From positions 364,055-400,940 of the forward strand of contig NZ_VDMP01000025.1 of NCBI RefSeq assembly GCF_006335005.1: a DNA stretch of 36,886 nt, in the 5' to 3' direction. Shown here piece by piece: positions 8,192 to 16,287 of the stretch. The notes below the pieces were generated by a model that ran no database searches, had not been told where the DNA came from, and worked only from the letters and a program-made list of their open reading frames with translations. The position numbers and the translations under genes are program-made. This stretch comes from Nocardioides albidus. GTDB taxonomy: Bacteria > Actinomycetota > Actinomycetes > Propionibacteriales > Nocardioidaceae. How positions within the stretch are numbered: position 1 is the stretch's first letter; every line of letters begins with the position of its first letter.

Positions 8192-9509
8192 CCTCGCCCG
8201 CTCGGTCGATCTTCCCCGCTCCTTCCTGGCCTGGGCGCTCGCCCACGGGGTGCAGCGCTCGCTCATCCAGCGCGGTGCGCGCAAGGGCGACCTGATCAGC
8301 CGGATGGTCATGGATCCCGCGCTGCGGCGCGATCCGTTCCCGGCGTACGAGGAGCTCCGGGCAAGAGGCCCGATCAGCGCCAACGACCTGATCTCGGCCA
8401 GCGTCGACCACGCGGTGTGCAACGAGGTGCTCCGCAGCGACGCGTTCGGGACGGCCGGCGGCCAGGGCGAGCTGCCCAGGCCGCTGCGGTGGCTGCACCA
8501 CAAGGTGATCGACCCCGACACGCTCGGTCCGGTGGACCCGCCCTCCATGCTGGCGGTCGACCCGCCGCTGCACACGCGCTACCGGCGGCAGGTCGCCCGC
8601 GCGTTCACCGCCCGCAGGGTCGGCCGGATGGGCGAGCGGGTCGCGCAGGTCGCCGGGGACCTGCTGGACGAGCTCGCCGGCCTCGACGAGTTCGACCTGG
8701 TCGACCGGTACGCCTCCCAGCTCCCGGTCACGGTGATCGCCGACCTGCTCGGCGTACCCGAGGACGACCGCGGCCGGCTCCTCGCGCTCGGCAACGAGGC
8801 CGCGGTGACGCTCGATCCCGGCCTGTCGTGGCGCGAGTTCCGGCGCGCGGAGACCGCGCTGCGCGAGCTGCACACGTGGTTCCGCGGGCACGTCGAGCGG
8901 CTGCGGGCCGATCCCGGCGACGACCTGATCAGCCAGCTGGTCCTCCTCGACGGGGAGGACCGACTCGACCCGGTCGAGCTCCACCAGGTCGGGCTGCTCG
9001 TGCTCGCGGCCGGCTTCGAGACCACGGTCAACCTGATCGGCAACGCCGTCGCCCTGCTCGACGAGCACCCCGAGCAGCTGCGCTGGCTGCAGGCGAACCC
9101 CGACGGCTGGGCCAACGCCGTCGACGAGGTGCTGCGCCACCAGTCGCCGGTGCAGCTGACCCTGCGGATCGCGCTGCGCGAGACCGAGGTCGCCGGACGC
9201 AGGTTCGAGCCGGGGCACGGCATCCTGCTCCACCTCGGCGGCGCGAACCGGGATCCGGCGGTGTTCGCCGATCCTGCCGCCTTCGACGTCACCCGGGCCG
9301 ACGCCGACCAGCACCTCGCCTTCTCCGCCGGCGTCCACTTCTGCCTCGGCGCCAGCCTCGCGCGGCTCGAGGCCGCGGTCGCGCTGCGCTCGCTCTACGA
9401 GCGCCATCCCGGCCTCCGGGTCGCCGGGCGGCCGGAGCGGCGCGGGACCCGGGTGCTGCGGGGCTTCGAGCGGCTGCCGGTGAGCACTGCCGGCGCACTT
9501 TACAACTGA
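8178..9509 (+). CDS. Cytochrome P450
   Basis: 443 residues, soluble bacterial class. The I-helix motif is AGFETT (278-283, with Glu in place of the more usual Gly/Asp-Thr acid), the K-helix ExxR is E317-VL-R320, and the heme-binding loop FSAGVHFCLGASLAR has the thiolate Cys389. It needs a ferredoxin and reductase, and a matching single-cluster ferredoxin lies 1.6 kb downstream (11088). It overlaps the preceding small gene and is followed after 77 bp by alkB. The neighbourhood suggests hydroxylation of an alkane, fatty acid or branched hydrocarbon. The exact CYP family cannot be assigned without alignment. Confidence 0.95.
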   Translation: MRSPDLARSVDLPRSFLAWALAHGVQRSLIQRGARKGDLISRMVMDPALRRDPFPAYEELRARGPISANDLISASVDHAVCNEVLRSDAFGTAGGQGELPRPLRWLHHKVIDPDTLGPVDPPSMLAVDPPLHTRYRRQVARAFTARRVGRMGERVAQVAGDLLDELAGLDEFDLVDRYASQLPVTVIADLLGVPEDDRGRLLALGNEAAVTLDPGLSWREFRRAETALRELHTWFRGHVERLRADPGDDLISQLVLLDGEDRLDPVELHQVGLLVLAAGFETTVNLIGNAVALLDEHPEQLRWLQANPDGWANAVDEVLRHQSPVQLTLRIALRETEVAGRRFEPGHGILLHLGGANRDPAVFADPAAFDVTRADADQHLAFSAGVHFCLGASLARLEAAVALRSLYERHPGLRVAGRPERRGTRVLRGFERLPVSTAGALYN

Positions 9510-9557
9510 CCACCTCTTGTCAAGCGGCTTTACAACTCGTACCTTTGTGTCAAACGG
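9498..9557. promoter_or_regulatory. Two 30-bp direct repeats over the alkB promoter
   Basis: CTTTACAACT begins at 9498 and again at 9528, and TGTCAA(G/A)CGG ends each unit (9518-9527 and 9548-9557). The middles differ. Each unit is itself a loose dyad (TTTACAA facing TTGTCAA). A promoter TTGTCA (9518-9523), 16-bp spacer, TACCTT (9540-9545) is embedded, so a protein bound to the repeats would block it. The TetR encoded at 11291 is the obvious candidate. The first copy overlaps the P450 stop codon. Confidence 0.55.
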
Positions 9558-9586
9558 CCGTCGAGCCGTGGCGAGGAGGTACGACG

Positions 9587-11086
9587 ATGACCGGACCGAG
9601 CGTCGGTGCGACCGTTCCCGAGGGATCCACCGAGCAGTGGAAGGACAAGAAGCGCTATCTGTGGCTGCTCGGCCTGATGGTGCCCGGCCTGGGCATCACG
9701 GCCGTGGTCAGCTGGCTCTACACCGACTGGGTGTGGCTGCTGCTGGCCGGCCCGCTGCTGGTCAACGTCATCATCCCGCTGCTCGACCTGGCCTTCGGCC
9801 TCGACCCGTCGAACCCGCCCGACGAGGTGATGGAGCAGCTCGAGAACGACCGCTACTACCGCTGGGTCGTCTACCTCTACATCCCGCTGCAGTTCCTCAT
9901 CCTGTTCGCGGGCTTCGCGCTCATCGCCGGCATCAACCCGATCGCCTGGGCCGGTGACCTCGTCGGAGCGACCGACTGGATCGCCGCGCACCTCGGCGAC
10001 GGGCTGGTCCGCGACGTCGCGATGACCTGGTACGAGAAGCTCTTCCTCACCGTGTCCATCGCCGGCGTGCAGGGCATCGCCATCAACACCGCCCACGAGC
10101 TCGGCCACAAGAAGGAGTCCGTCGAGCGCTGGCTGTCCAAGATCGCGCTGGCGCCCACCTTCTACGGCCACTTCTACATCGAGCACAACCGCGGTCACCA
10201 CGTCCGCGTCGCCACCCCGGAGGACCCCGCGTCCAGCCGTCTGGGCGAGTCGTTCTGGGAGTTCTGGCCGCGCACGGTCAGCGGCTCGCTGAAGTCGGGC
10301 TGGGGCGTGGAGGCCAAGCGCTACCGCCGCAAGGGCACCCACCCGTTCCACCTCGGCAACGACGTCCTCAACGCCTGGGCGATGTCGGCGGTGCTCTACG
10401 CCGTGCTGCTCGCGATCTACGGCTGGGACATCGCGCCGTACGCCCTGGTCACCATCGTCTTCGGCTTCTCGCTGCTGGAGATCATCAACTACCTCGAGCA
10501 CTACGGCATGAAGCGCCAGAAGGTCGGCGAGAAGCAGCGCTACGAGCGGGTGCTGCCGATGCACAGCTGGAACAGCAACAACATCGTCACCAACATCTTC
10601 CTCTACCACCTGCAGCGCCACAGCGACCACCACGCCAACCCCACGCGGCGCTACCAGACCCTGCGCGACTTCAAGGAGTCGCCGGCGCTGCCGACCGGGT
10701 ACGCCGGGATGCTCACCCTCGCGCTGTTCCCGCCGCTGTGGCGCCGGGTGATGGACCACCGTGTCGTCGAGCACCTCGACGGCGACGTCACGCTCGCGAA
10801 CATCAAACCCGGCCTGGAGGAGAAGTACCTCCGCAGGTTCCCGCCGCCCGTCGACCACGAGGTCCACAAGGAGGACATCTGGGCGCAGCGGTTCGACGGC
10901 GAGGTGCTGGCGGCCAAGTGCCCCGGCTGCGGGTACGTCTACGACGTGGCCGCCGGCGACGAGCACGAGGGCTTCGCGGCGGGCACGGCCTGGGCCGACA
11001 TCCCCGACGACTGGTTCTGCCCGGACTGCGGTGTCCGCGAGAAGATCGACTTCGTCCCGTTCGACCCCGAGAAGGTGCAGGCCTGA
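9587..11086 (+). CDS. alkB: Alkane 1-monooxygenase fused to rubredoxin
   Basis: 499 residues from ATG at 9587, after a strong AGGAGGT site. The membrane di-iron hydroxylase part has hydrophobic pairs at about 24-70, 95-117, 150-165 and 265-300, and all four His motifs: HELGH (170-174), EHNRGHH (199-205), NYLEHYG (301-307) and LQRHSDHH (342-349). A linker of about 70 residues leads to a rubredoxin domain with C445-x2-C448 and C478-x2-C481 that binds one iron and feeds electrons directly to AlkB. It oxidises the terminal methyl of n-alkanes at the inner membrane. Such AlkB-rubredoxin fusions are known from Dietzia, Gordonia, Nocardioides and relatives. The repeats upstream suggest TetR control. 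Confidence 0.97.
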   Translation: MTGPSVGATVPEGSTEQWKDKKRYLWLLGLMVPGLGITAVVSWLYTDWVWLLLAGPLLVNVIIPLLDLAFGLDPSNPPDEVMEQLENDRYYRWVVYLYIPLQFLILFAGFALIAGINPIAWAGDLVGATDWIAAHLGDGLVRDVAMTWYEKLFLTVSIAGVQGIAINTAHELGHKKESVERWLSKIALAPTFYGHFYIEHNRGHHVRVATPEDPASSRLGESFWEFWPRTVSGSLKSGWGVEAKRYRRKGTHPFHLGNDVLNAWAMSAVLYAVLLAIYGWDIAPYALVTIVFGFSLLEIINYLEHYGMKRQKVGEKQRYERVLPMHSWNSNNIVTNIFLYHLQRHSDHHANPTRRYQTLRDFKESPALPTGYAGMLTLALFPPLWRRVMDHRVVEHLDGDVTLANIKPGLEEKYLRRFPPPVDHEVHKEDIWAQRFDGEVLAAKCPGCGYVYDVAAGDEHEGFAAGTAWADIPDDWFCPDCGVREKIDFVPFDPEKVQA

Positions 11087-11087
11087 C

Positions 11088-11282
11088 ATGAAGATCATCG
11101 CTGACCTCGACAAGTGCGAGGGCCTCGGCATGTGCGAGGCGATGGCCAACGACTACTTCGAGGTGGACGAGGACGAGGACAAGGTCAACGTCCTCGACGA
11201 CGCGCCGCCCGAGGACGACCGGGCGCACGTGTACGCCGCCGTACAGGCCTGCCCCGTCCTCGCGCTCACCCTCGAGGGCTGA
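11088..11282 (+). CDS. Single-cluster ferredoxin (P450/alkane type)
   Basis: 64 residues, starting one base after the alkB stop. The motif C10-EGLGM-C16 and a later CP (about 54-55) give three cysteines. The position normally held by the second ligand (C-x2-X-x2-C) is Leu13, so the cluster is probably [3Fe-4S], or [4Fe-4S] with a non-Cys ligand. This is the usual type of actinobacterial ferredoxin that serves cytochrome P450s. AlkB carries its own rubredoxin, so the P450 at 8178 is the more likely client. No ferredoxin reductase gene is present in the window. Confidence 0.93.
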   Translation: MKIIADLDKCEGLGMCEAMANDYFEVDEDEDKVNVLDDAPPEDDRAHVYAAVQACPVLALTLEG

Positions 11283-11290
11283 GCCCAGCG

Positions 11291-11914
11291 ATGTCCCTCC
11301 TCGTCGACCGGTCGCGCGCACTGGTGGATCGGGTGGCTACCCTCGCCAAGGTGGCCACCCCGACGTTGCGCGACCGGCTGATCGAGGCCGCCACCCGGCT
11401 CACGACCACCCACGGTTGGGCCAAGGTCACCATGGCCCGGCTGGCCGACGAGGTCGGCGTCAGCCGGCAGACCGTCTACAACGAGATCGGCACCAAGGGC
11501 GACCTCGCCGCGGCCATGGTGATGGCGGAGCTGGACCGCTTCCTCGCGGGCGTCAGCCGCGCCTTCGACGAGAACCCCGGCGACCTGATCGCCGCGATCC
11601 GCGACTCGGCGCGCCGGGTGCTGAAGTACGCCGAGGACAACGCGCTCCTGCACGCCGTCGTGTCGGCGACCCACGGCGCCGACACCGAGCTCCTGCCGCT
11701 GCTGACCACGCACTCGGAGTACCTCCTCGAGGGCGCCAAGCTCGTCGTCGCGGACCGCGTGGCGTCGTACGACGTCGGCCTCCCGCCCGACCGGCTGGAG
11801 GCGAGCATCGACATGGTGGTGCGCCTGGTGCTGAGCCACGTCATGCAGCCCTCGGCCGCTCCCGCCCGCACCGCCGACGACATCGCGTGGATCGCCGAAC
11901 GCGTCCTGCGCTGA
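11291..11914 (+). CDS. TetR-family regulator of the alkane cluster
   Basis: 207 residues, 8 bases after the ferredoxin stop, so it is in the alkB operon. The HTH is AKVTMARLADEVGVSRQTVY (about 43-62). The C-terminal domain is helical and hydrophobic, as expected for binding an acyl or alkyl ligand. In Dietzia the alkW1-alkX pair has the same order: an AlkB-rubredoxin gene followed by a TetR-type repressor that autoregulates and responds to the fatty-acid product. By analogy this protein probably binds the 30-bp repeats at 9498-9557; that link is inferred. Several alternative starts exist within the first 20 codons. Confidence 0.9.
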   Translation: MSLLVDRSRALVDRVATLAKVATPTLRDRLIEAATRLTTTHGWAKVTMARLADEVGVSRQTVYNEIGTKGDLAAAMVMAELDRFLAGVSRAFDENPGDLIAAIRDSARRVLKYAEDNALLHAVVSATHGADTELLPLLTTHSEYLLEGAKLVVADRVASYDVGLPPDRLEASIDMVVRLVLSHVMQPSAAPARTADDIAWIAERVLR

Positions 11915-11979
11915 CGGGCGACGTACTACCCTCGCCTCGGGAGGACTGCCGGAACGCGCCGGCGGAGGGGAAGAGGACC

Positions 11980-13218
11980 ATGGGGTTGGTGCGACGCGCC
12001 CTGGGGGGCCGGCCGACGGCCGGGCTCGTGGCCGGTGCTGCCCTGGTCGCGCTCACCGCCTGCGGGAGCCCGGAGAAGTCCGAGCGCAAGCCCGAGGCCG
12101 CTCCCAGCGCCGCCGCGGCCAGTACGACGGCCGCCCCGACCTCCGCAGTGGCCGACCCCGAGCACGCCGTCGACCCGCCGGGCGCCTTCGACGGCAAGCA
12201 GTACGGCGACGACCTGCTCCTGGTCTCCGAGGACACCGTGTCCGACGAGGATCTCGCCACGATCACCGGCGTCACGGTGCGCGGCAAGCCCGGCGTCGCG
12301 GCGTACACGCGGCTCTCCTACGGCCAGTTCACGATGGAGAGCAAGGTCTTCAACATCGCCGCCGTCGACCCCGGGGAGTACCGCCGCTTCACCGGTCCGG
12401 GCACCGCGACCTTCCAGCAGCAGTGGGATCGCGTCGCCGGAGGCGAGATCGCGGTGGCCCAGCGGCTCCAGAAGGAGCTGCCCATCGACGGCAAGGGCTA
12501 CCTCAGTGTCGAGGGCGAGCCGATCCACGTCGGCGCCTGGTCGCCGGGCGGCGTCGACGGCGTCGACGCCGTGGTCAACGCCAAGTGGGGCGAGGAGCTC
12601 GGGCTGCCCCGCGACAACGCGGTCCTGATCAACACCGGCATCGCCTCGCCGCAGGTCGTGCGCAAGAAGATCGAGAGGGCGGTCGGCGCGACGACGTACT
12701 CCATCAGCGCCCTCGACATCGTCGCGCAGAGCGGCATCGACCCCGGCGCCTACCAGCAGGCGATCCCCGTCGGCGCCTTCCGCGACGCGGTCGGCATCTT
12801 CCGCTACACCTCGATCGGCGGCGGGCGGATCGCCCCCGACCCGGCGTGGGTGAAGAGCCACATCGTGACCGAGCAGGTCCCGATCCTCGGCTCGGTCACC
12901 TGCAACAAGTACATGATGCCGCAGCTCAAGGCGGCGCTCGCCGAGATCCAGACCAGCAAGCTCGCCGACAAGATCCACCCCGGTGAGTACGCCGGCTGCT
13001 ACTACCCGCGCTTCATCGCCGGCTCCACGCAGCTGTCCAACCACTCCTTCGGTCTCGCCCTGGACCTCAACGTCCCCGGCAACCAGCGCGGCACCGTCGG
13101 CCAGATGGACCGCGTGATCGTGGCGATCTTCAAGAAGTGGGGCTTCGCCTGGGGCGGCGACTGGGCCTACACCGATCCCATGCACTTCGAGCTCGCCCGC
13201 ATCGTCAACCCCGGCTGA
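11980..13218 (+). CDS. Lipoprotein with C-terminal M15-type peptidase domain
   Basis: 412 residues from ATG at 11980 after GGAGGGGAAGAGG. The signal peptide ends in a lipobox LTAC with lipidated Cys28. A Ser/Ala/Thr-rich linker follows to about residue 60, then a roughly 230-residue domain I do not recognise. The C-terminal M15-like domain has S353-N-H355-SFGLAL-D362 and WGGDW then DPMH402FE404, the His/Asp/His zinc set of D,D-carboxypeptidases and L-Ala-D-Glu endopeptidases. It is probably anchored outside the membrane and trims peptidoglycan peptides. It appears monocistronic between alk-tetR and the racemase. Confidence 0.82.
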   Translation: MGLVRRALGGRPTAGLVAGAALVALTACGSPEKSERKPEAAPSAAAASTTAAPTSAVADPEHAVDPPGAFDGKQYGDDLLLVSEDTVSDEDLATITGVTVRGKPGVAAYTRLSYGQFTMESKVFNIAAVDPGEYRRFTGPGTATFQQQWDRVAGGEIAVAQRLQKELPIDGKGYLSVEGEPIHVGAWSPGGVDGVDAVVNAKWGEELGLPRDNAVLINTGIASPQVVRKKIERAVGATTYSISALDIVAQSGIDPGAYQQAIPVGAFRDAVGIFRYTSIGGGRIAPDPAWVKSHIVTEQVPILGSVTCNKYMMPQLKAALAEIQTSKLADKIHPGEYAGCYYPRFIAGSTQLSNHSFGLALDLNVPGNQRGTVGQMDRVIVAIFKKWGFAWGGDWAYTDPMHFELARIVNPG

Positions 13219-13230
13219 GCCTCCGGACGC

Positions 13231-13247
13231 TGACAGCATTGCTGTCA
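13231..13247. promoter_or_regulatory. 17-bp perfect dyad before the racemase gene
   Basis: TGACAGCATTGCTGTCA is perfectly symmetric around a central T and ends 21 bp before the racemase ATG. It matches at 13 of 17 positions the dyad at 17073-17089 beside merR, including both TGACAG/TGTCA outer parts. It is a probable operator for the same regulator. Confidence 0.6.
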
Positions 13248-13268
13248 CCGTTGTGCCAGTATCGGCCC

Positions 13269-14432
13269 ATGACGTTCGAGCTGGGTCAGGGAACCGGTCC
13301 GCTGCGGGGCCTCAAGGTCGTCGAGATCGCCGGGATCGGGCCGAGCCCGCACGCCTGCATGATCCTGGCCGACCTCGGCGCCGACGTGATCCGGGTCGAG
13401 CGCCCGGGCGGGCAGATGCTGACCGGCGGCTCCCACGACCTGCTCAACCGCGGCCGCCCGAGCGTGGCGCTGAACCTCAAGGACGCCGCGGCCGTGGCGA
13501 CGGTGCTCGACCTCGTCGAGCAGGCCGACGTCCTCGTCGAGGGGATGCGTCCCGGCGTCGCCGAGCGGCTCGGCCTCGGCCCCGAGGAGTGCCACGCCCG
13601 CAACCCGCGCCTCGTCTACGGGCGGATGACCGGCTGGGGCCAGGACGGGCCGTGGTCCCAGGCCGCCGGCCACGACATGAACTACATCGCCATCACCGGC
13701 ACCCTCCACGGACTGGGTCAGGTCAAGGAGAAGCCCCAGTTCCCGACCAACCTCGTCGGGGACTTCGGCGGCGGGTCGACGTACCTCGTCATCGGCATCC
13801 TCGCGGCCGTCTTCGAGGCGCGGCTCTCCGGCCAGGGGCAGGTCGTCGACGCCGCGATCGTCGACGGCACCGCCAACCTCAACGCGATGACCTCGGCCTT
13901 CCTCGCCGGCGGCGGGTTCAAGGAGGAGCGGGCGGCCAACCTCCTCGACGGCGGCGCGCCGTACTACGACATCTACGAGACCGCCGACGGCGAGCACATG
14001 TCCGTCGGCGCGCTGGAGCCGCAGTTCTACGACCTGTTCGTCGAGCTGCTCGGCATCAAGGACACCGCGCCCGACCGCTGGGACGTCGCGAGGACCGACG
14101 AGTTGCGCGAGCTGATCACCGCGACCTTCAAGACCAGGACCCGCGACGAGTGGTGCGCGATCTTCGACGGGACCGACGCGTGCGTCGCGCCGATCCTGCG
14201 GATGAGCGAGGCGCAGGACCACCCCCACATCAAGGGCCGCGAGGTGTTCGTCGAGCACGAGGGGATCGTGCAGCCGCAGCCCGCGCCGCGGTTCTCCCGC
14301 ACCAAGGCGACCCTCTCGCACCCGCCCGCTCCCGGCGCCGGCGCCCACACCCGGGACGCCCTCACCGCCTGGGGGATCGCCGACGTCGACGGGTTGATCG
14401 AGCGCGGGGCAGCGGTCCAGCTCGAGGGCTGA
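13269..14432 (+). CDS. mcr: CaiB/BaiF family protein, alpha-methylacyl-CoA racemase
   Basis: 387 residues. The class III CoA-transferase fold is clear: VVEIAGIGPSPHACMILADL, GRPSVALNLKD, YGRMTGWGQDGPW and GQGQVVDAAIVDG. H135 (in GHDMNYI) and D165 (in GDFGGG) correspond to the His126/Asp156 base pair of mycobacterial MCR, offset by 9, and GALEPQFY holds the conserved Glu. Racemases of this type interconvert R- and S-2-methylacyl-CoA, so that methyl-branched and sterol side-chain acyl-CoAs can enter beta-oxidation. No ribosome site precedes the ATG, so a leaderless transcript is plausible. A MerR-type dyad lies just upstream. Confidence 0.9.
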   Translation: MTFELGQGTGPLRGLKVVEIAGIGPSPHACMILADLGADVIRVERPGGQMLTGGSHDLLNRGRPSVALNLKDAAAVATVLDLVEQADVLVEGMRPGVAERLGLGPEECHARNPRLVYGRMTGWGQDGPWSQAAGHDMNYIAITGTLHGLGQVKEKPQFPTNLVGDFGGGSTYLVIGILAAVFEARLSGQGQVVDAAIVDGTANLNAMTSAFLAGGGFKEERAANLLDGGAPYYDIYETADGEHMSVGALEPQFYDLFVELLGIKDTAPDRWDVARTDELRELITATFKTRTRDEWCAIFDGTDACVAPILRMSEAQDHPHIKGREVFVEHEGIVQPQPAPRFSRTKATLSHPPAPGAGAHTRDALTAWGIADVDGLIERGAAVQLEG

Positions 14433-14449
14433 GCCGCGGGTCGCCCGGT

Positions 14450-14553
14450 CATGTAACTCGGTGTTCGGGCATCCACCACGGCGCAACGGCATCTACCACG
14501 GACTCCTGACCGGTCAGGAGTCCGTGGTAGACGCACGAACACCGAGTTACATG
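14450..14553. repeat. 104-bp near-perfect inverted repeat downstream of mcr
   Basis: Outer arms CATGTAACTCGGTGTTCG (14450-14467) and its exact complement (14536-14553) flank a perfect 38-bp inner palindrome (14493-14530, half-site CTACCACGGACTCCTGACC). The left arm is 20 bp longer because GGCATC(C/T)ACCACGG is duplicated (14468 and 14488). No open reading frame lies inside. It could terminate mcr transcription, but its length and defined ends look like a dispersed non-coding element. Confidence 0.85.
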
Positions 14554-14808
14554 GCCGCCGCGTGGCCCACCCCACACCGCCCAGCGGCGCGCGGATGCGG
14601 CACGCCGGTGCCCGGCCCCGTAGGGTGAGATCACCGATCCGGCCAGTCTTGCCCCGGATCCCGGCGCACCGCACGGCACCCGCCCGAGGACCGCGCCCCT
14701 CACCCGAGGCACCGCTTCATCGTCTGTCACCGGACAGGCAGCATGGCGAGACGCCCACCTGAGGGGATCGCGCCGCCCTGCGCGCAGCGGTCTCCGGAGA
14801 GATACACC
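14554..14808 (+). other. Long leader of the helicase gene
   Basis: About 255 bases separate the inverted repeat from the chosen helicase start. It contains a small hairpin (CTGTC 14724-14728, GACAG 14733-14737) and GC-rich stretches, but no convincing gene. Long 5' leaders that regulate translation are common on cold-inducible DEAD-box helicase mRNAs. An in-frame ATG at 14743 could extend the protein instead. Confidence 0.35.
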
Positions 14809-16272
14809 GTGCCCCACACCGGCCCCGCCTCCTTCGCCGAGCTCGGCGTTCCCGCCGACCTGCTCGCCGTCCTGACGGCGGACCAGATCACCGTTCCCAC
14901 CCCGATCCAGGCCGCCACGTTGCCGGACTCGCTGGCCGGGCGCGACGTCCTCGGCCGCGGCCGCACGGGCTCCGGCAAGACGTACGCCTTCGGCATCCCC
15001 GTCGTCGCCCGGCTCGCCGCCGACGGCCGGCGCCGGACGCCGAAGCGTCCCCGTGCGCTCGTCCTCGCCCCGACCCGCGAGCTGGCCAGCCAGATCGCCG
15101 CGTCCATCGCGCCGCTCGCGAAGGCGGCGGGCCTGACCACCACGACCGTCTTCGGTGGCGTCGGCCAGGGCCCGCAGGTCAACGCGCTGCGCGACGGCGT
15201 CGACATCCTCATCGCCTGCCCCGGCCGGCTCGAGGACCTCATCGGCCAGCGTCACTGCAGCCTCGCCGACGTGCAGGTCACCGTGCTCGACGAGGCCGAC
15301 CACATGGCCGACCTCGGCTTCCTGCCCGCCGTACGCCGCCTGCTCGACCAGACCCCGAAGGGCGGCCAGCGGATGCTGTTCTCGGCCACCCTCGACAACG
15401 CGATCAACGTGCTCGTCAAGCGCTACCTCGAGAGCCCCGCCGTCCACGAGGCCGACTCGGCCCAGTCGCCGGTCGCCAAGATGGACCACCACGTGCTCCA
15501 CGTCGAGCGCGAGCAGCGCCTGCCCGTGCTCCTCGACCTGGTCAGCGCGCCGGGCCGCACCGTCGTGTTCACCCGCACCAAGCACGGCGCCAAGGCACTC
15601 GCCCGCCAGCTCAACAAGAACGGCGTCCCCGCCGTCGACCTGCACGGCAACCTCAGCCAGGGCGCGCGCACGCGCAACATGGACGCCTTCCACAGCGGTA
15701 CGGCGACCACCCTGGTCGCGACCGACATCGCGGCCCGCGGCATCCACGTCGACGACGTCTCCCTCGTCGTGCACGCCGACCCGCCCGCCGAGCACAAGGC
15801 CTACCTGCACCGCTCCGGTCGTACGGCGCGCGCCGGTGCCGCCGGCACGGTCATCACCCTGATGACCAGCGAGCAGCGCCGCGACGTCAGCGACCTGACC
15901 CGGGCCGCCGGCATCAAGCCGACCACCACCCGGATCACCGGCGCGAGCCACCCCGTCCTCCAGGAGCTCGCCCCGGGCGAGCGGACCCGTCCGGGCGGGA
16001 TCGACCTCACCCCTGCCACAGTCCAGGGCGGCGGCAACGGCGGGGGCAACGGCGGCGGCAACGGCGGGGGTCGCCGTCGCGGCGCCGGCGCCAAGCCGGC
16101 CGCGAAGAAGCCCGGCGGCCAGGGCCAACAGCGCTCGGGCCAGCAGCGCTCGGGCCAGGGCGCGGCGAAGCCGGCCGGGCAGCGCTCGGGCGGCAACCGC
16201 GGCCGCTCGCGCTCGCGCGGTGCGGGCTCCGGCGGCCACAGCGCCGCGAGCTTCAGCACCGGGCGCGGCTGA
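14809..16272 (+). CDS. DEAD-box ATP-dependent RNA helicase
   Basis: 487 residues from GTG at 14809, chosen because GGAGAG precedes it and the FAEL start of the helicase core follows; ATG at 14743 is the alternative. Motifs in order: Q-motif (TPIQAATL), Walker A GRTGSGKT (about 50-58), PTREL, DEAD (about 160-163), SAT, TDIAARGI and HRSGRTARAG. The C-terminus is a low-complexity RNA-binding tail with three GGGN repeats, two QQRSGQ-like repeats and many RG/RS pairs. It unwinds short RNA duplexes in ribosome assembly or mRNA turnover, often in the cold. It converges on merR with a 15-bp gap. Confidence 0.95.
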   Translation: MPHTGPASFAELGVPADLLAVLTADQITVPTPIQAATLPDSLAGRDVLGRGRTGSGKTYAFGIPVVARLAADGRRRTPKRPRALVLAPTRELASQIAASIAPLAKAAGLTTTTVFGGVGQGPQVNALRDGVDILIACPGRLEDLIGQRHCSLADVQVTVLDEADHMADLGFLPAVRRLLDQTPKGGQRMLFSATLDNAINVLVKRYLESPAVHEADSAQSPVAKMDHHVLHVEREQRLPVLLDLVSAPGRTVVFTRTKHGAKALARQLNKNGVPAVDLHGNLSQGARTRNMDAFHSGTATTLVATDIAARGIHVDDVSLVVHADPPAEHKAYLHRSGRTARAGAAGTVITLMTSEQRRDVSDLTRAAGIKPTTTRITGASHPVLQELAPGERTRPGGIDLTPATVQGGGNGGGNGGGNGGGRRRGAGAKPAAKKPGGQGQQRSGQQRSGQGAAKPAGQRSGGNRGRSRSRGAGSGGHSAASFSTGRG

Positions 16273-16287
16273 GCGCAGTCGAGGCGG

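Noticed and set aside
14450..14553. Insertion sequence
   Set aside because: No transposase frame is inside and it is too short; at most it is a miniature non-coding element.
16029..16073. Microsatellite-like GGCGGCAAC repeats as a separate element
   Set aside because: They are in frame and encode the GGGN tail of the RNA helicase, a usual feature of such tails.
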